Origin: CAZSPL01 sp964608735
GTDB lineage: Bacteria > JAJVIF01 > JAPKYR01 > CAZSPL01
Direction of reading: 5' to 3'
Length of the DNA stretch: 26,604 nt
Assembly (NCBI GenBank): GCA_964608735.1
Contig: CAZSPL010000024.1
Coordinates: 1 to 26,604 of the forward strand
Shown: piece by piece, positions 5,765 through 13,166 of the stretch
Numbering within the stretch: the stretch's first letter is position 1
Layout: the number at the start of each line of letters is the position of its first letter
Translations under genes and position numbers: made by a program
The notes under the pieces: model-generated
Database searches by the model: none
Seen by the model: only the letters and a program-made list of their open reading frames with translations
Told to the model about the DNA's origin: nothing

Positions 5765-7969
5765 ATGCACCGCCATCTGAATACTTATTCGATTCTGGCC
5801 TGCTTCGTAAGCGCATGCTTGATCCTCGGTTTACCCGGCCAGGCATCCGCCGCAATCCCACCCGACATCGCCGCGCATGATTTAACGGTCATCATCTCAC
5901 CGGGGGAAAACTCGATCCGGGCCGTGGATGATATCACGCTCAATATCGAAGCCCGGGGCGGATTCAAATTCACCTTGAACAAGGACATCGCGATAAACAG
6001 CGTTACCACCCACGATGCGCCCGTAAGCTTCAAGACGAAGCCCTATGACGGCCCGGATCCATCCGGGATGGGGCTGGCGGAAATGTTCCAGTATGTCACA
6101 ATCGAAATTCCCCCCGGTTCGACAGGATTCAAGATACGTTACAGCGGCGAGATCAACGACCCGATAGAGCCGAGTAAAGCTCTGGGGCGCGTACGGGGTG
6201 ATTTTACAAACGGGATCATCTCGGAAGATGGCGTGTTTCTGTCTTCCTCTTCCGGGTGGTATCCCGATACGGAGAATGCGGTCGCAAAATACCGCGTGGA
6301 AGTAAACCTTCCGAATGACTGGTACTCCGTCGGGCAGGGGGATCTACTGTCGCGAAAGGTTGAGCGCTACAGGCGGGTTGATGTGTGGGACAGCGATGTG
6401 CCATACGACGGTTTTGTGCTCGTCGCGAACGAGTTTCACATCAGGACCCGGAATATTGCGGGCGTCGACTGCAGCACCTATTTCTATAAAGACGATATCG
6501 CGCTGTCCGATTCATTCCTCGATGCACTTGAGGATTACATGCCGGCCTATGTTGCGCTGTTCGGTCCGTTTCCATATTCGAGGTTCGATATCGCCGAGAA
6601 TTTTTTCAGCTCCGGCTATGGGATGCCCGGTTACACGTTGCTCGGCGAGATGGTGTTGCGGATGCCGTACGCCACGCGCGAGGGCTCCCTCGCGCATGAG
6701 CTCGTTCACAACTGGTGGGGCAATTACGTTTTCCCGGACTGGGAGAACGGCAACTGGTGCGAGGGGCTGACATATTATGCCACGAATTATTATTGGAATA
6801 TCCTCGGCGGCCTCAACGACGAAGCCTTGGACTTCCGATATTCAGACATGCTCAATTACACGCTCCAAGTCACCGCAGATGATGAATACCCGGTGAGGGA
6901 GTTTGTCACCAAGCGTACGGCGGCCGACAGCAATATCGGCTACAGCAAGGCGGGCGCGATTTTCGGCATGCTGCACAACTACCTTGGCGATGAGAAATTC
7001 TTTGGCGCGCTTCGAGAGGTTATCAAAAGGCGTGGTGCAAAGGTTACCGGCTGGGATGATTTCAGGGATGTGTTCGAGGAAATAAGCGGACTGGATCTCC
7101 ATTTCTTTTTCGGAAGCTGGCTCGACAACACCGGCACGCCGGAAATCAGGATTGAATCGGCAGACCAGGTCAAGACTGACGATGGCTACAAACTGAACGT
7201 GAAGATTATCCAGGATGCCGAGCCGTTTCACATCATGGCGCGATATGTTGTAGCTACGGGTGATGGCCCCGTTGATGGGAAGGTCGAGTTCAAAGAGCAA
7301 TCATGTGAAATTGAGATTACTCTCAATTCGAAGGCGCTTTCATTTGAGCTCGATCCGGACTACCGGGTCTTCCGGAGGCTTGACCGATCGGAGGTACGAC
7401 CGTGTCTCAGCAGTACGATGTCGGCCGACACGATTCTCGTAATTCTACCGGGCGGGGGTGGCGATGAATCGCTCGAAGTCCGCGACATGAGCGGTTTCAT
7501 TCCACAAATGAAGGAGAAGACGGTGAAGGAATTGTATGAGGATTTCGCCGATTCGATTGTTGAAAACCACCCGGAGATCGTGGTCAAGTATGATACCGAG
7601 GTCGGTGAGGATGAGTTGAAGAATTCGTCGATACTGTGCTTCGGGTCACCAAGATATAATTCGATCACGGGCAAACTTGCCGGCGACGTCGGAGATCCGG
7701 GGGTTGTCCAGGCTCTCGATGCAAGCTTCAGCGTTGACAGGACCGTGTATTCGGATGAAAAGAATTCCGTGCTGATAACGGTTCGGAATCCTTACAACGA
7801 TGACTACGATGTGACTTTCTATCTTGGGAATTCGCCCGCCGCTATCCACAAGGCGAGCTATATATTCTTCTACAGCTCGTATTCTTATGTAGTCTATGAG
7901 TCAGGCAATGCCGTTGTGAAGGGAAAATGGAAGCAGGGGAAGGGGCCCTTGTATTACGAGCTCATATAA
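5765..7969 (+). CDS. Secreted M1-family zinc metallopeptidase with extra C-terminal domain
   Basis: 734 residues, with a signal peptide ending near ASA (28-30). A beta-sandwich N-domain (about 35-230) precedes the catalytic domain. The zinc motif is H311-E-L-V-H315 with the third ligand E333 in NWCEG, a spacing of 17 residues rather than the usual 18. The conserved M1 helix segments follow (GYSKAGAIFGMLHNYLG, then FFGSWLDNTGTPEIRI). The M1 exopeptidase motif G-x-M-E-N is not present; the equivalent position reads SGYGMPGY (283-290). This may mean altered N-terminus recognition or an endopeptidase-like role. After about residue 540 there is a segment of roughly 190 residues with an ILCFGSPRYNS motif that I cannot assign. 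GGGAG five bases upstream supports the ATG. The gene ends overlapping the convergent GNAT gene by 8 bases. Confidence 0.88.
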   Translation: MHRHLNTYSILACFVSACLILGLPGQASAAIPPDIAAHDLTVIISPGENSIRAVDDITLNIEARGGFKFTLNKDIAINSVTTHDAPVSFKTKPYDGPDPSGMGLAEMFQYVTIEIPPGSTGFKIRYSGEINDPIEPSKALGRVRGDFTNGIISEDGVFLSSSSGWYPDTENAVAKYRVEVNLPNDWYSVGQGDLLSRKVERYRRVDVWDSDVPYDGFVLVANEFHIRTRNIAGVDCSTYFYKDDIALSDSFLDALEDYMPAYVALFGPFPYSRFDIAENFFSSGYGMPGYTLLGEMVLRMPYATREGSLAHELVHNWWGNYVFPDWENGNWCEGLTYYATNYYWNILGGLNDEALDFRYSDMLNYTLQVTADDEYPVREFVTKRTAADSNIGYSKAGAIFGMLHNYLGDEKFFGALREVIKRRGAKVTGWDDFRDVFEEISGLDLHFFFGSWLDNTGTPEIRIESADQVKTDDGYKLNVKIIQDAEPFHIMARYVVATGDGPVDGKVEFKEQSCEIEITLNSKALSFELDPDYRVFRRLDRSEVRPCLSSTMSADTILVILPGGGGDESLEVRDMSGFIPQMKEKTVKELYEDFADSIVENHPEIVVKYDTEVGEDELKNSSILCFGSPRYNSITGKLAGDVGDPGVVQALDASFSVDRTVYSDEKNSVLITVRNPYNDDYDVTFYLGNSPAAIHKASYIFFYSSYSYVVYESGNAVVKGKWKQGKGPLYYELI

Positions 7970-8444
7970 TTATCTCGAACTCTATCTCATCCCTGATCGG
8001 GATACCGTCGATTCCGATGAGCGGGATTTCCGGCTTCAGCTTGCGAAGCTCCTCGATGGAATTCACGTGGACCGCCGCGATGGTGAACCCGTATTTCTGG
8101 TAGAAACGAATGGCATGCAGGTTGTCGTTGGTGGTTATAAGCCACATCCGCCGGCATCCCGATGATTCGGCGATGCTCCTCGCCGCGTTGAGAAGGGCGG
8201 TCCCGATGCCGACACGTTCGATGAGGCTGTTGAGCGAAACGATCTCGCACCCGTTTTCGTCGATTCGGTAAGTGAGCAGTCCCGATGGACAATCGTCGGT
8301 GATTGCAGCGAATCCCGGGAGTTCATCCGCCTGGTGGAGCCTTCCCCGTGTAGCGACCTGCGCCGAGCCCCAGTGCTCGCTCAGCAGGCGGGACACCCAT
8401 CCACGGTCTGAATCGACGAGGTTTCTGAGCAGGATTTTTTTCAC
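7962..8444 (-). CDS. GNAT-family N-acetyltransferase
   Basis: About 160 residues from the GTG at 8444. It carries the acetyl-CoA binding motif A as ERVGIGTALLNAARSIAESS, followed by MWLITTNDNLHAIRFYQKYGF, the standard beta5-alpha4 pairing of GNAT enzymes (N-x-x-A-x-x-F-Y-x-x-x-G-F). The acceptor substrate cannot be inferred. The frame stays open to an ATG at 8531, but the extra 29 residues look unlike a GNAT N-terminus and would overlap a likely promoter. The GTG start places the first strand (KKILLRNL) where the family expects it. No strong Shine-Dalgarno sequence is visible, so the start is tentative. Its 3' end overlaps the peptidase gene by 8 bases on the opposite strand. Confidence 0.82.
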   Translation of the reverse strand: MKKILLRNLVDSDRGWVSRLLSEHWGSAQVATRGRLHQADELPGFAAITDDCPSGLLTYRIDENGCEIVSLNSLIERVGIGTALLNAARSIAESSGCRRMWLITTNDNLHAIRFYQKYGFTIAAVHVNSIEELRKLKPEIPLIGIDGIPIRDEIEFEIII

Positions 8445-8766
8445 CTCTTTTATCTTAATATAGAATGAACATTTTATCACTCGCGGTGTCCTAAACCATT
8501 GTGGTAATTGCGATGCTGCTGGTTGTTTCATTAATCATCGATTCGATATATTCTCTCATGAGCCTTCCCCGGTTTGAGCTATGTCGCTGTCCGTTGCCCC
8601 ATGCGGGCTTTGCGAAAAACCGCTTACAAAGGGCGTGGATTTTTCCTCCGGAAATATCACGTGAACCGGTCAATCTATTCGATAAATGTGATACAATGCC
8701 CGTTCTTGTCAAGGGCGTACGCGCAGGGCGCCCCACACGAAACGAAAAAGGAATCGGGCATAAGTA
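8445..8766. other. Divergent intergenic region with two possible promoters
   Basis: About 320 bases between the divergent GNAT and ArsR genes. The minus strand has an extended -10 candidate, TGA-TAAAAT (TAAAAT at 8476-8471), without a clear -35. The plus strand has the extended -10 at 8689-8697. A small hairpin, TTTCC-TCC-GGAAA, sits at 8642-8654. No convincing ORF was found. Confidence 0.4.
8689..8697 (+). promoter_or_regulatory. Extended -10 promoter of the ArsR-methyltransferase gene
   Basis: TG-A-TACAAT (8689-8697) is a good extended -10 and no matching -35 is seen. The bases ATGTGATA at 8687-8694 resemble the right half of the ahcY operator (TTGTGATA at 10550-10557), which hints at shared control or autoregulation. 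The left half is not conserved. Confidence 0.45.
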
Positions 8767-9726
8767 ATGAACAACGATATCGTCGATAGAATGAAAGCCA
8801 TGGGCGATCCCACTCGCCTGAGATTGCTCGCATTGCTGCAGGACCAGGAACTCACGGTCGGAAGCCTCGTCGAGATCCTCAACATGGCCCAGAGCGGGAT
8901 ATCGCGGCATCTCAAGGTGCTGCTCGACGCGGGGCTCGTGGAACTGCGCCGCGCGGGAACGAGCTCGTATTACCGCATCGGCGATGAGATCGACGAGAAC
9001 ATCCTGAACTATCTCGGGCGCGTATGGGCGTCGGATAGCACGTTCCATGATGACCGCCTCAAGCGGAAAAAAGTGCTCGACGAGCGCCGCAAGAAGGCGT
9101 TGAGCTATTTCGAGTCGGTCGCGGACGAATGGGACGAGATTACATCGAGCTATTTCCCCGATGAAAGCCGCCGCGACGCCGCGCTCGCGCTGCTCGATCC
9201 GAAGGCGACGATCGTCGATATCGGGTGCGGTACCGGCAAATCGGCCGCGATGATAGCGCCGTTCGTCGGGAAGGTTGTCGGCATCGACCATTCGAGGGCG
9301 ATGCTTGCCAAGGCGAAGGAAAGGGCTCATGAGCTCGGATTGAAGAATGTCGATTTCAGGATTGCCGACTGGCATAAGCTTCCTCTGAAATCCAGCTCCG
9401 CCGATGCGGCGTGGTCGACCATGGCGCTGCATCACGAGGAAGACCCGACCATCCTGCTCAAGGAACTGGTGCGCGTGGTCAAGCCGGGCGGGGTGGTGTT
9501 GATAGTCGATTTAAGGAAGCACGATTACGACTGGCTTCGCGACGAGATGCACGATGTCTGGCTCGGTTTCGAGGATGCCGACATCAAGCGGTTCTTCCGC
9601 AAATCCGGCCTGAGCGACCCCGTATACATCGAGCTGTCTGTATGCCGCGGGCAGTCGGAGACGCGGCACGGCGCGAAGGCGGAGATCGATATTTTCATGG
9701 CCCGTGGAACGGTAAAGTCGAAATAG
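8767..9726 (+). CDS. ArsR-family regulator fused to a SAM-dependent methyltransferase domain
   Basis: 319 residues. The N-terminal winged helix (about 3-85) has the ArsR pattern MKAMGDPTRLRLLALL and recognition helix AQSGISRHLKVLLDAGLV. It lacks the Cys pairs used by metal sensors, so it probably does not sense metal. The C-terminal class I methyltransferase fold (about 110-300) has the SAM-binding motif VDIGCGTGKS (150-159), the acidic end of strand 2 at GIDHS, and the post-motif VVKPGGVVLIVD. Related ArsR and ArsR-methyltransferase proteins sit beside methionine-cycle genes in many bacteria (for example SahR in Desulfovibrio, which responds to S-adenosylhomocysteine). Here ahcY is two genes downstream. 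I infer a SAH or SAM sensor; whether the methyltransferase is catalytically active is unknown. Confidence 0.9.
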   Translation: MNNDIVDRMKAMGDPTRLRLLALLQDQELTVGSLVEILNMAQSGISRHLKVLLDAGLVELRRAGTSSYYRIGDEIDENILNYLGRVWASDSTFHDDRLKRKKVLDERRKKALSYFESVADEWDEITSSYFPDESRRDAALALLDPKATIVDIGCGTGKSAAMIAPFVGKVVGIDHSRAMLAKAKERAHELGLKNVDFRIADWHKLPLKSSSADAAWSTMALHHEEDPTILLKELVRVVKPGGVVLIVDLRKHDYDWLRDEMHDVWLGFEDADIKRFFRKSGLSDPVYIELSVCRGQSETRHGAKAEIDIFMARGTVKSK

Positions 9727-9746
9727 TAGCGGCTGGGAGGCCGCTG

Positions 9747-10409
9747 GTGAAAAAAATCAAGGATGTGAGTCTGAGTCTAATGGAAGAGAAGCAGATCGGT
9801 TTTTTAGCGTGGAAAGGGCGTTTGGAAGATGGTTTTAATTTGGTGTGGCCCCAATACGGTTACGTGATGCGTGGCCGGCGGGAAAGCGGCAGGGGTTTCC
9901 GCGGTTTGATGGAGGACCTCGAGGGATACGGGCCGGCTTACAGGGGGCACAATCTCAGGATGGGCGCGTTCCGCATGAACGGGTGGTGCATCCTCGTGGA
10001 CACAATGCTCGACAAGATGCCCCTCGAACGCGCGGCGCGAAGGCTTTCGGTGAATTTCAAGGACTCCACGATAGCGGCGCTCGCCGATACGAAGAAGGGG
10101 AAATTCTACATCGGCTACTGGGATCGCGGACGGTCGCAGGGCCATGTGGAGTCGGACGTCGCCGAGGGCAGTTCCGAAGTCGACGGCACCATAATCAACG
10201 GTGGGACCGACCCATCGAAATGGTCCGAGTATGACTGGGTGGAAGCCCTGAAGAATATCGGCCTCGACACGAGCAAGTGGAATCTGCTTGGCCAGGACGA
10301 GGCGGAGTTCGAGGTCATCGAAGTCCGGCGCGAATTCGTGCCCGAGTTGCCTGACAACAAGCCCGTGGTGGATTCGAAGTCCAGGCCCTGGTGGAAAATC
10401 TGGGCATAG
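9747..10409 (+). CDS. Unrecognised 220-residue protein between the ArsR fusion and ahcY
   Basis: Starts at a GTG with GGGAGG six bases upstream, 20 bases after the ArsR-methyltransferase stop, so the two are probably co-transcribed. The product is soluble-looking and rich in charged and aromatic residues, with no signal peptide or membrane segment. Notable features are paired Trp/Gly/Arg stretches (FLAWKGRL, YIGYWDRGRSQG), an acidic middle, and a short aromatic C-terminal tail, PWWKIWA. I do not recognise the family. The frame remains open far upstream inside the methyltransferase gene, but that portion is the out-of-frame shadow of the real gene. A strong hairpin follows the stop. Its position suggests a role in methylation or SAH metabolism, as inference only. 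Confidence 0.8.
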   Translation: MKKIKDVSLSLMEEKQIGFLAWKGRLEDGFNLVWPQYGYVMRGRRESGRGFRGLMEDLEGYGPAYRGHNLRMGAFRMNGWCILVDTMLDKMPLERAARRLSVNFKDSTIAALADTKKGKFYIGYWDRGRSQGHVESDVAEGSSEVDGTIINGGTDPSKWSEYDWVEALKNIGLDTSKWNLLGQDEAEFEVIEVRREFVPELPDNKPVVDSKSRPWWKIWA

Positions 10410-10437
10410 TAAGCTGAGCCGAAAGGCCCTTGGCACG

Positions 10438-10465
10438 CTCAAACCCGGGAAATCCCGGGATTGAG
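10438..10465 (+). terminator. Strong GC hairpin after the unknown gene, probable terminator
   Basis: CTCAA-A-CCCGGG, the loop AAAT, then CCCGGG-A-TTGAG: 11 bp with one A/A mismatch. It is followed by TTGTTTC, a weak U-tract. It separates the ArsR-methyltransferase unit from the ahcY promoter about 65 bases on. Confidence 0.55.
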
Positions 10466-10531
10466 TTGTTTCATGGGTCATGTTCGAGCGACGCGGCCTT
10501 TGTTCAGCGCGGAATTAATTTACCGGGAAAC

Positions 10532-10560
10532 TTGACTGCATCACAATATTGTGATATAAG
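10532..10560 (+). promoter_or_regulatory. ahcY promoter with 16-bp palindromic operator in the spacer
   Basis: TTGACT (10532-10537), a spacer of exactly 17 bases, and TATAAG (10555-10560) preceded by TGA, giving an extended -10. The spacer is almost wholly taken up by the perfect palindrome ATCACAATATTGTGAT (10540-10555). A dimeric repressor bound there would block both promoter elements. The best candidate regulator is the ArsR-methyltransferase encoded upstream. The start is expected near 10567, giving a leader of about 47 bases before the ahcY ATG. Confidence 0.8.
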
Positions 10561-10613
10561 CATATTTCGGGAAAGGGCGCGGGGGATTATTTACGAGTTG
10601 AGAGGTGCGATAG

Positions 10614-11873
10614 ATGCCACACAATATCCGCGATATCAAGCTTGCCGACGAGGGCAGGGACAGGATCGAATGGGCGCGGCGCGAGATGCCGGTGCTCAGG
10701 CTTATCGAGGAGCGTTTCACGAAACAGAAACCGCTGAAGGGCGTGCGTATGGCCTGCTGCCTGCATGTCACCACCGAGACGGCAAACCTCGCGCGATGCC
10801 TGAAGGCGGGCGGGGCCGATGTGCACGTGTGCGCATCGAATCCGCTTTCCACGCAGGATGTCACCGCCGCGAGCATGGTCAAGCATTTCGGCATCAACGT
10901 GTATGCCATAAACGGCGAAGACAACAAGACATACTACAAGCATATCCGCATGTGCCTCGACGCCAAGCCGCACATCACGATGGATGACGGCGCTGACCTG
11001 GTGAGCACGCTGCACCAGGAATACCGCAAGATGCTTCCCGAAATCTGGGGCGGCACCGAGGAAACGACCACCGGCGTTATACGGCTCAAAGCGATGGCCT
11101 CCGACGGCGCGCTGGCATATCCGGTCGTCGCGGTGAACGATGCCGAGACGAAACATATGTTCGATAACCGCTATGGAACCGGCCAGAGCACCATCGATGG
11201 ATTGCTCCGGGCGACGAATTACCTGCTTGCAGGCAGATATGTCGTCATTGCCGGATATGGCTGGTGCGGACGAGGATTCGCGCATAGCTGTGCCGGACTC
11301 GGCGCGAAGGTCATCATCACCGAGATAAATCCCGTCAAGGCGCTCGAAGCCGCGATGGACGGGTTCGAGACGATGCCCATGGCCAAGGCCGCCCCGATAG
11401 GGGATATTTTCCTCACAATCACCGGCAACTGCTCCGTCATCCGCAAGGAACACATGCTCAAGATGAAAGACGGCGCGATCATCGCCAACTCGGGGCATTT
11501 CGATATCGAGATCGATGTCATGGACTTGAAGAAGATCGCGAAGTCCGGCCCGCGACGAGTGCGCCATATGCTCGACGAGTTCATCCTACCGGGCGGGAAG
11601 CACATCTACCTTGCCGGGGAAGGCAGGCTGCTGAACCTCGCGTCGGCCGAAGGGCATCCCGCGAGCGTGATGGACATGAGCTTCGCCAACCAGGCGCTCA
11701 GCTCGGAGTACATCGTCAAGAATTACAAGAAGATGGATAACCAGGTCTATGTCATCCCGGAGAAGATAGACAAGGAGATAGCGCGACTCAAGCTGCATTC
11801 GATGAAACTCAGCTTCGACAAGCTCACGCCGAAGCAGAAGAAATATCTCGCGAGCTGGGATATCGGCACTTAA
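10614..11873 (+). CDS. ahcY: Adenosylhomocysteinase (S-adenosylhomocysteine hydrolase)
   Basis: NAD-dependent cytoplasmic enzyme that splits S-adenosylhomocysteine into adenosine and homocysteine, clearing the inhibitory product of methyltransferases. 419 residues. Signatures seen are LHVTTETANL (substrate site), DDGADL, GGTEETTTG, NRYGTGQSTIDG, the NAD-binding loop GYGWCGRG (214-221), ITGNCSVI, NSGHFDIEID and the C-terminal segment GRLLNLASAEGHPASVMD. It ends at YLASWDIGT without the K-P-D-H-Y-R-Y tail of the longer eukaryotic or proteobacterial form, so it is of the short, thermophile/archaeal-like type. GAGGT eight bases upstream supports the ATG. It is transcribed alone between its own regulated promoter and a strong terminator. 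With the MetH-reactivation protein at 14686 it points to an active methionine/SAM cycle. Confidence 0.97.
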   Translation: MPHNIRDIKLADEGRDRIEWARREMPVLRLIEERFTKQKPLKGVRMACCLHVTTETANLARCLKAGGADVHVCASNPLSTQDVTAASMVKHFGINVYAINGEDNKTYYKHIRMCLDAKPHITMDDGADLVSTLHQEYRKMLPEIWGGTEETTTGVIRLKAMASDGALAYPVVAVNDAETKHMFDNRYGTGQSTIDGLLRATNYLLAGRYVVIAGYGWCGRGFAHSCAGLGAKVIITEINPVKALEAAMDGFETMPMAKAAPIGDIFLTITGNCSVIRKEHMLKMKDGAIIANSGHFDIEIDVMDLKKIAKSGPRRVRHMLDEFILPGGKHIYLAGEGRLLNLASAEGHPASVMDMSFANQALSSEYIVKNYKKMDNQVYVIPEKIDKEIARLKLHSMKLSFDKLTPKQKKYLASWDIGT

Positions 11874-11896
11874 TGAGAATTGCCGCGAATCGTCCC

Positions 11897-11919
11897 GCCC
11901 CCGTATGCCGGGGGCTTTT
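11897..11919 (+). terminator. Rho-independent terminator of ahcY
   Basis: GCCCCCG (11897-11903), a five-base loop, CGGGGGC (11909-11915) and TTTT (11916-11919), 23 bases after the ahcY stop. Confidence 0.88.
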
Positions 11920-11926
11920 CAATTGT

Positions 11927-11955
11927 TTGCGCTGCAGGCTCACATGGGCGATAAT
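11927..11955 (+). promoter_or_regulatory. Promoter of the membrane protein-sugar transferase pair
   Basis: TTGCGC (11927-11932), a spacer of exactly 17 bases, and GATAAT (11950-11955). The predicted start near 11962 is followed by the Shine-Dalgarno-like GGAAGAGG at 11980-11987. That position does not fit the first standard start codon at 12054 (see that gene). Confidence 0.55.
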
Positions 11956-12053
11956 AGCGGCATTAGTAGACGCATCAACGGAAGAGGCCGGTTATAGAAA
12001 GACCGCTGAATAAAATTGGCATCCTAGGAATATACAGGGCGGCATTCGCGACG

Positions 12054-13151
12054 GTGCCGCGATGCCCGTCTATCTACATCACAAGTTTCTTCTTCTACGT
12101 CCTGATCGCGGTCGTGATGATCGGTGTAAGCGTCGGGCTCGGCATTGCATGGGTGTCGCTCGCGATATCGGTGCCGCTGTTTATCAACATCTATGCCGGG
12201 CTGCGATTCTTCTTCGGCATCACGCTCGCTCTCGCGTTCACGTGGGCCGCGATGCTGGGACTTCTCATGGTCCTGCTCAAAGCGGGATGGGCCGGCATGT
12301 TCCTCAGGCTGCACCAGGGCGAACGTCCGCGCCTCGGTGATTTCGGCGCGGGCATAGTGCGGTATACATGGCGCTACCTGAAAGGATACTTCCACGTTGC
12401 CGTGCTTTATTCGATACCGGTGATCGTTTTCTATGGCTGGCTTGTGCTCCAGTATGGCAAATATTCGTCGCTGGTATTCCAGACGCGTCTCAACTACGCT
12501 TTGCGGGCCGAGCTTTTCAGGAACATGGACATCGCGTGGGTGCTCGTGATTATCTTCAACGGGCTCGTCTACTTGCTGCTGTTCGTATGGGCCGAGTCGG
12601 TCGTGCTTGAGGGCGCGACGTTCCAGGGCGGTTTCCTGCGCTCGATGCGGTTCGCGGCGCGGAATCCGCTGAGGCTTATTGTCGTGGCGGCGGTTAATTA
12701 CATCTCTCTCGCGGCCATGACGGAATGGGTGATGCACAGCGCGGCGCCGGTACTCAGGTATGACGAAATCGCGGCGCGATACACATACACGCAGCCGCCG
12801 GCCTTACCGGTGGCCCTGGGATTCATTCTGCTGTTCATCCTCCTGCCGATAATGGCCTATGCGCATTACGCCCTCTACATACCGCCGGTTCCATTCAGGC
12901 CCGTGAAGCATCGTGGGCGAACCCGGCGCGAGCGTGGCGAAGTCGTGATGGATGATGGCGAGACACTCATGAACATGGGGGATGAATCCATTACCGCTCG
13001 CGCGGATGACGCGGGCGAACGCTCGATTTCGACAAGGCGTCCGGATTTCGATGATATGGTGAGCGAGAGACGTCCCGGGGATGAAAAACATCCGCTGCTC
13101 GATGATTCCGATACGGAACCTGACCGCGACTCATTGCGTCTGAATGAGTGA
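12054..13151 (+). CDS. Polytopic membrane protein of unknown function with charged cytoplasmic tail
   Basis: 365 residues from the GTG at 12054. It has about six hydrophobic spans: roughly residues 8-30, 33-55, 57-75, 113-133, 160-180 and 250-270. A hydrophilic C-terminal tail of about 75 residues follows, rich in Arg, Asp and Glu. I do not recognise the family. The start is doubtful. The frame is open back to 11970, the codons from 11994 read PLNKIGILGIYRAAFATV-like membrane-proximal sequence, and GGAAGAGG lies six bases before an in-frame ATA at 11994. Translation may therefore begin 20 codons earlier at a rare ATA, or the ATA could be a sequencing or natural variant of ATG. The sugar transferase gene follows after 15 bases, so a role in envelope or polysaccharide assembly is possible but unproven. 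Confidence 0.85.
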   Translation: MPRCPSIYITSFFFYVLIAVVMIGVSVGLGIAWVSLAISVPLFINIYAGLRFFFGITLALAFTWAAMLGLLMVLLKAGWAGMFLRLHQGERPRLGDFGAGIVRYTWRYLKGYFHVAVLYSIPVIVFYGWLVLQYGKYSSLVFQTRLNYALRAELFRNMDIAWVLVIIFNGLVYLLLFVWAESVVLEGATFQGGFLRSMRFAARNPLRLIVVAAVNYISLAAMTEWVMHSAAPVLRYDEIAARYTYTQPPALPVALGFILLFILLPIMAYAHYALYIPPVPFRPVKHRGRTRRERGEVVMDDGETLMNMGDESITARADDAGERSISTRRPDFDDMVSERRPGDEKHPLLDDSDTEPDRDSLRLNE

Positions 13152-13166
13152 GAGCTTGTTGGAACC

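Noticed and set aside
8491..9435. 314-residue minus-strand ORF
   Set aside because: Antisense to the ArsR-methyltransferase gene, with Arg/His-rich out-of-frame composition.
9411..9746. N-terminal extension of the unknown gene at 9747
   Set aside because: Lies inside the methyltransferase gene in another frame. The GTG at 9747 has a strong ribosome binding site.
10587..11567. 326-residue minus-strand ORF
   Set aside because: Antisense of ahcY.
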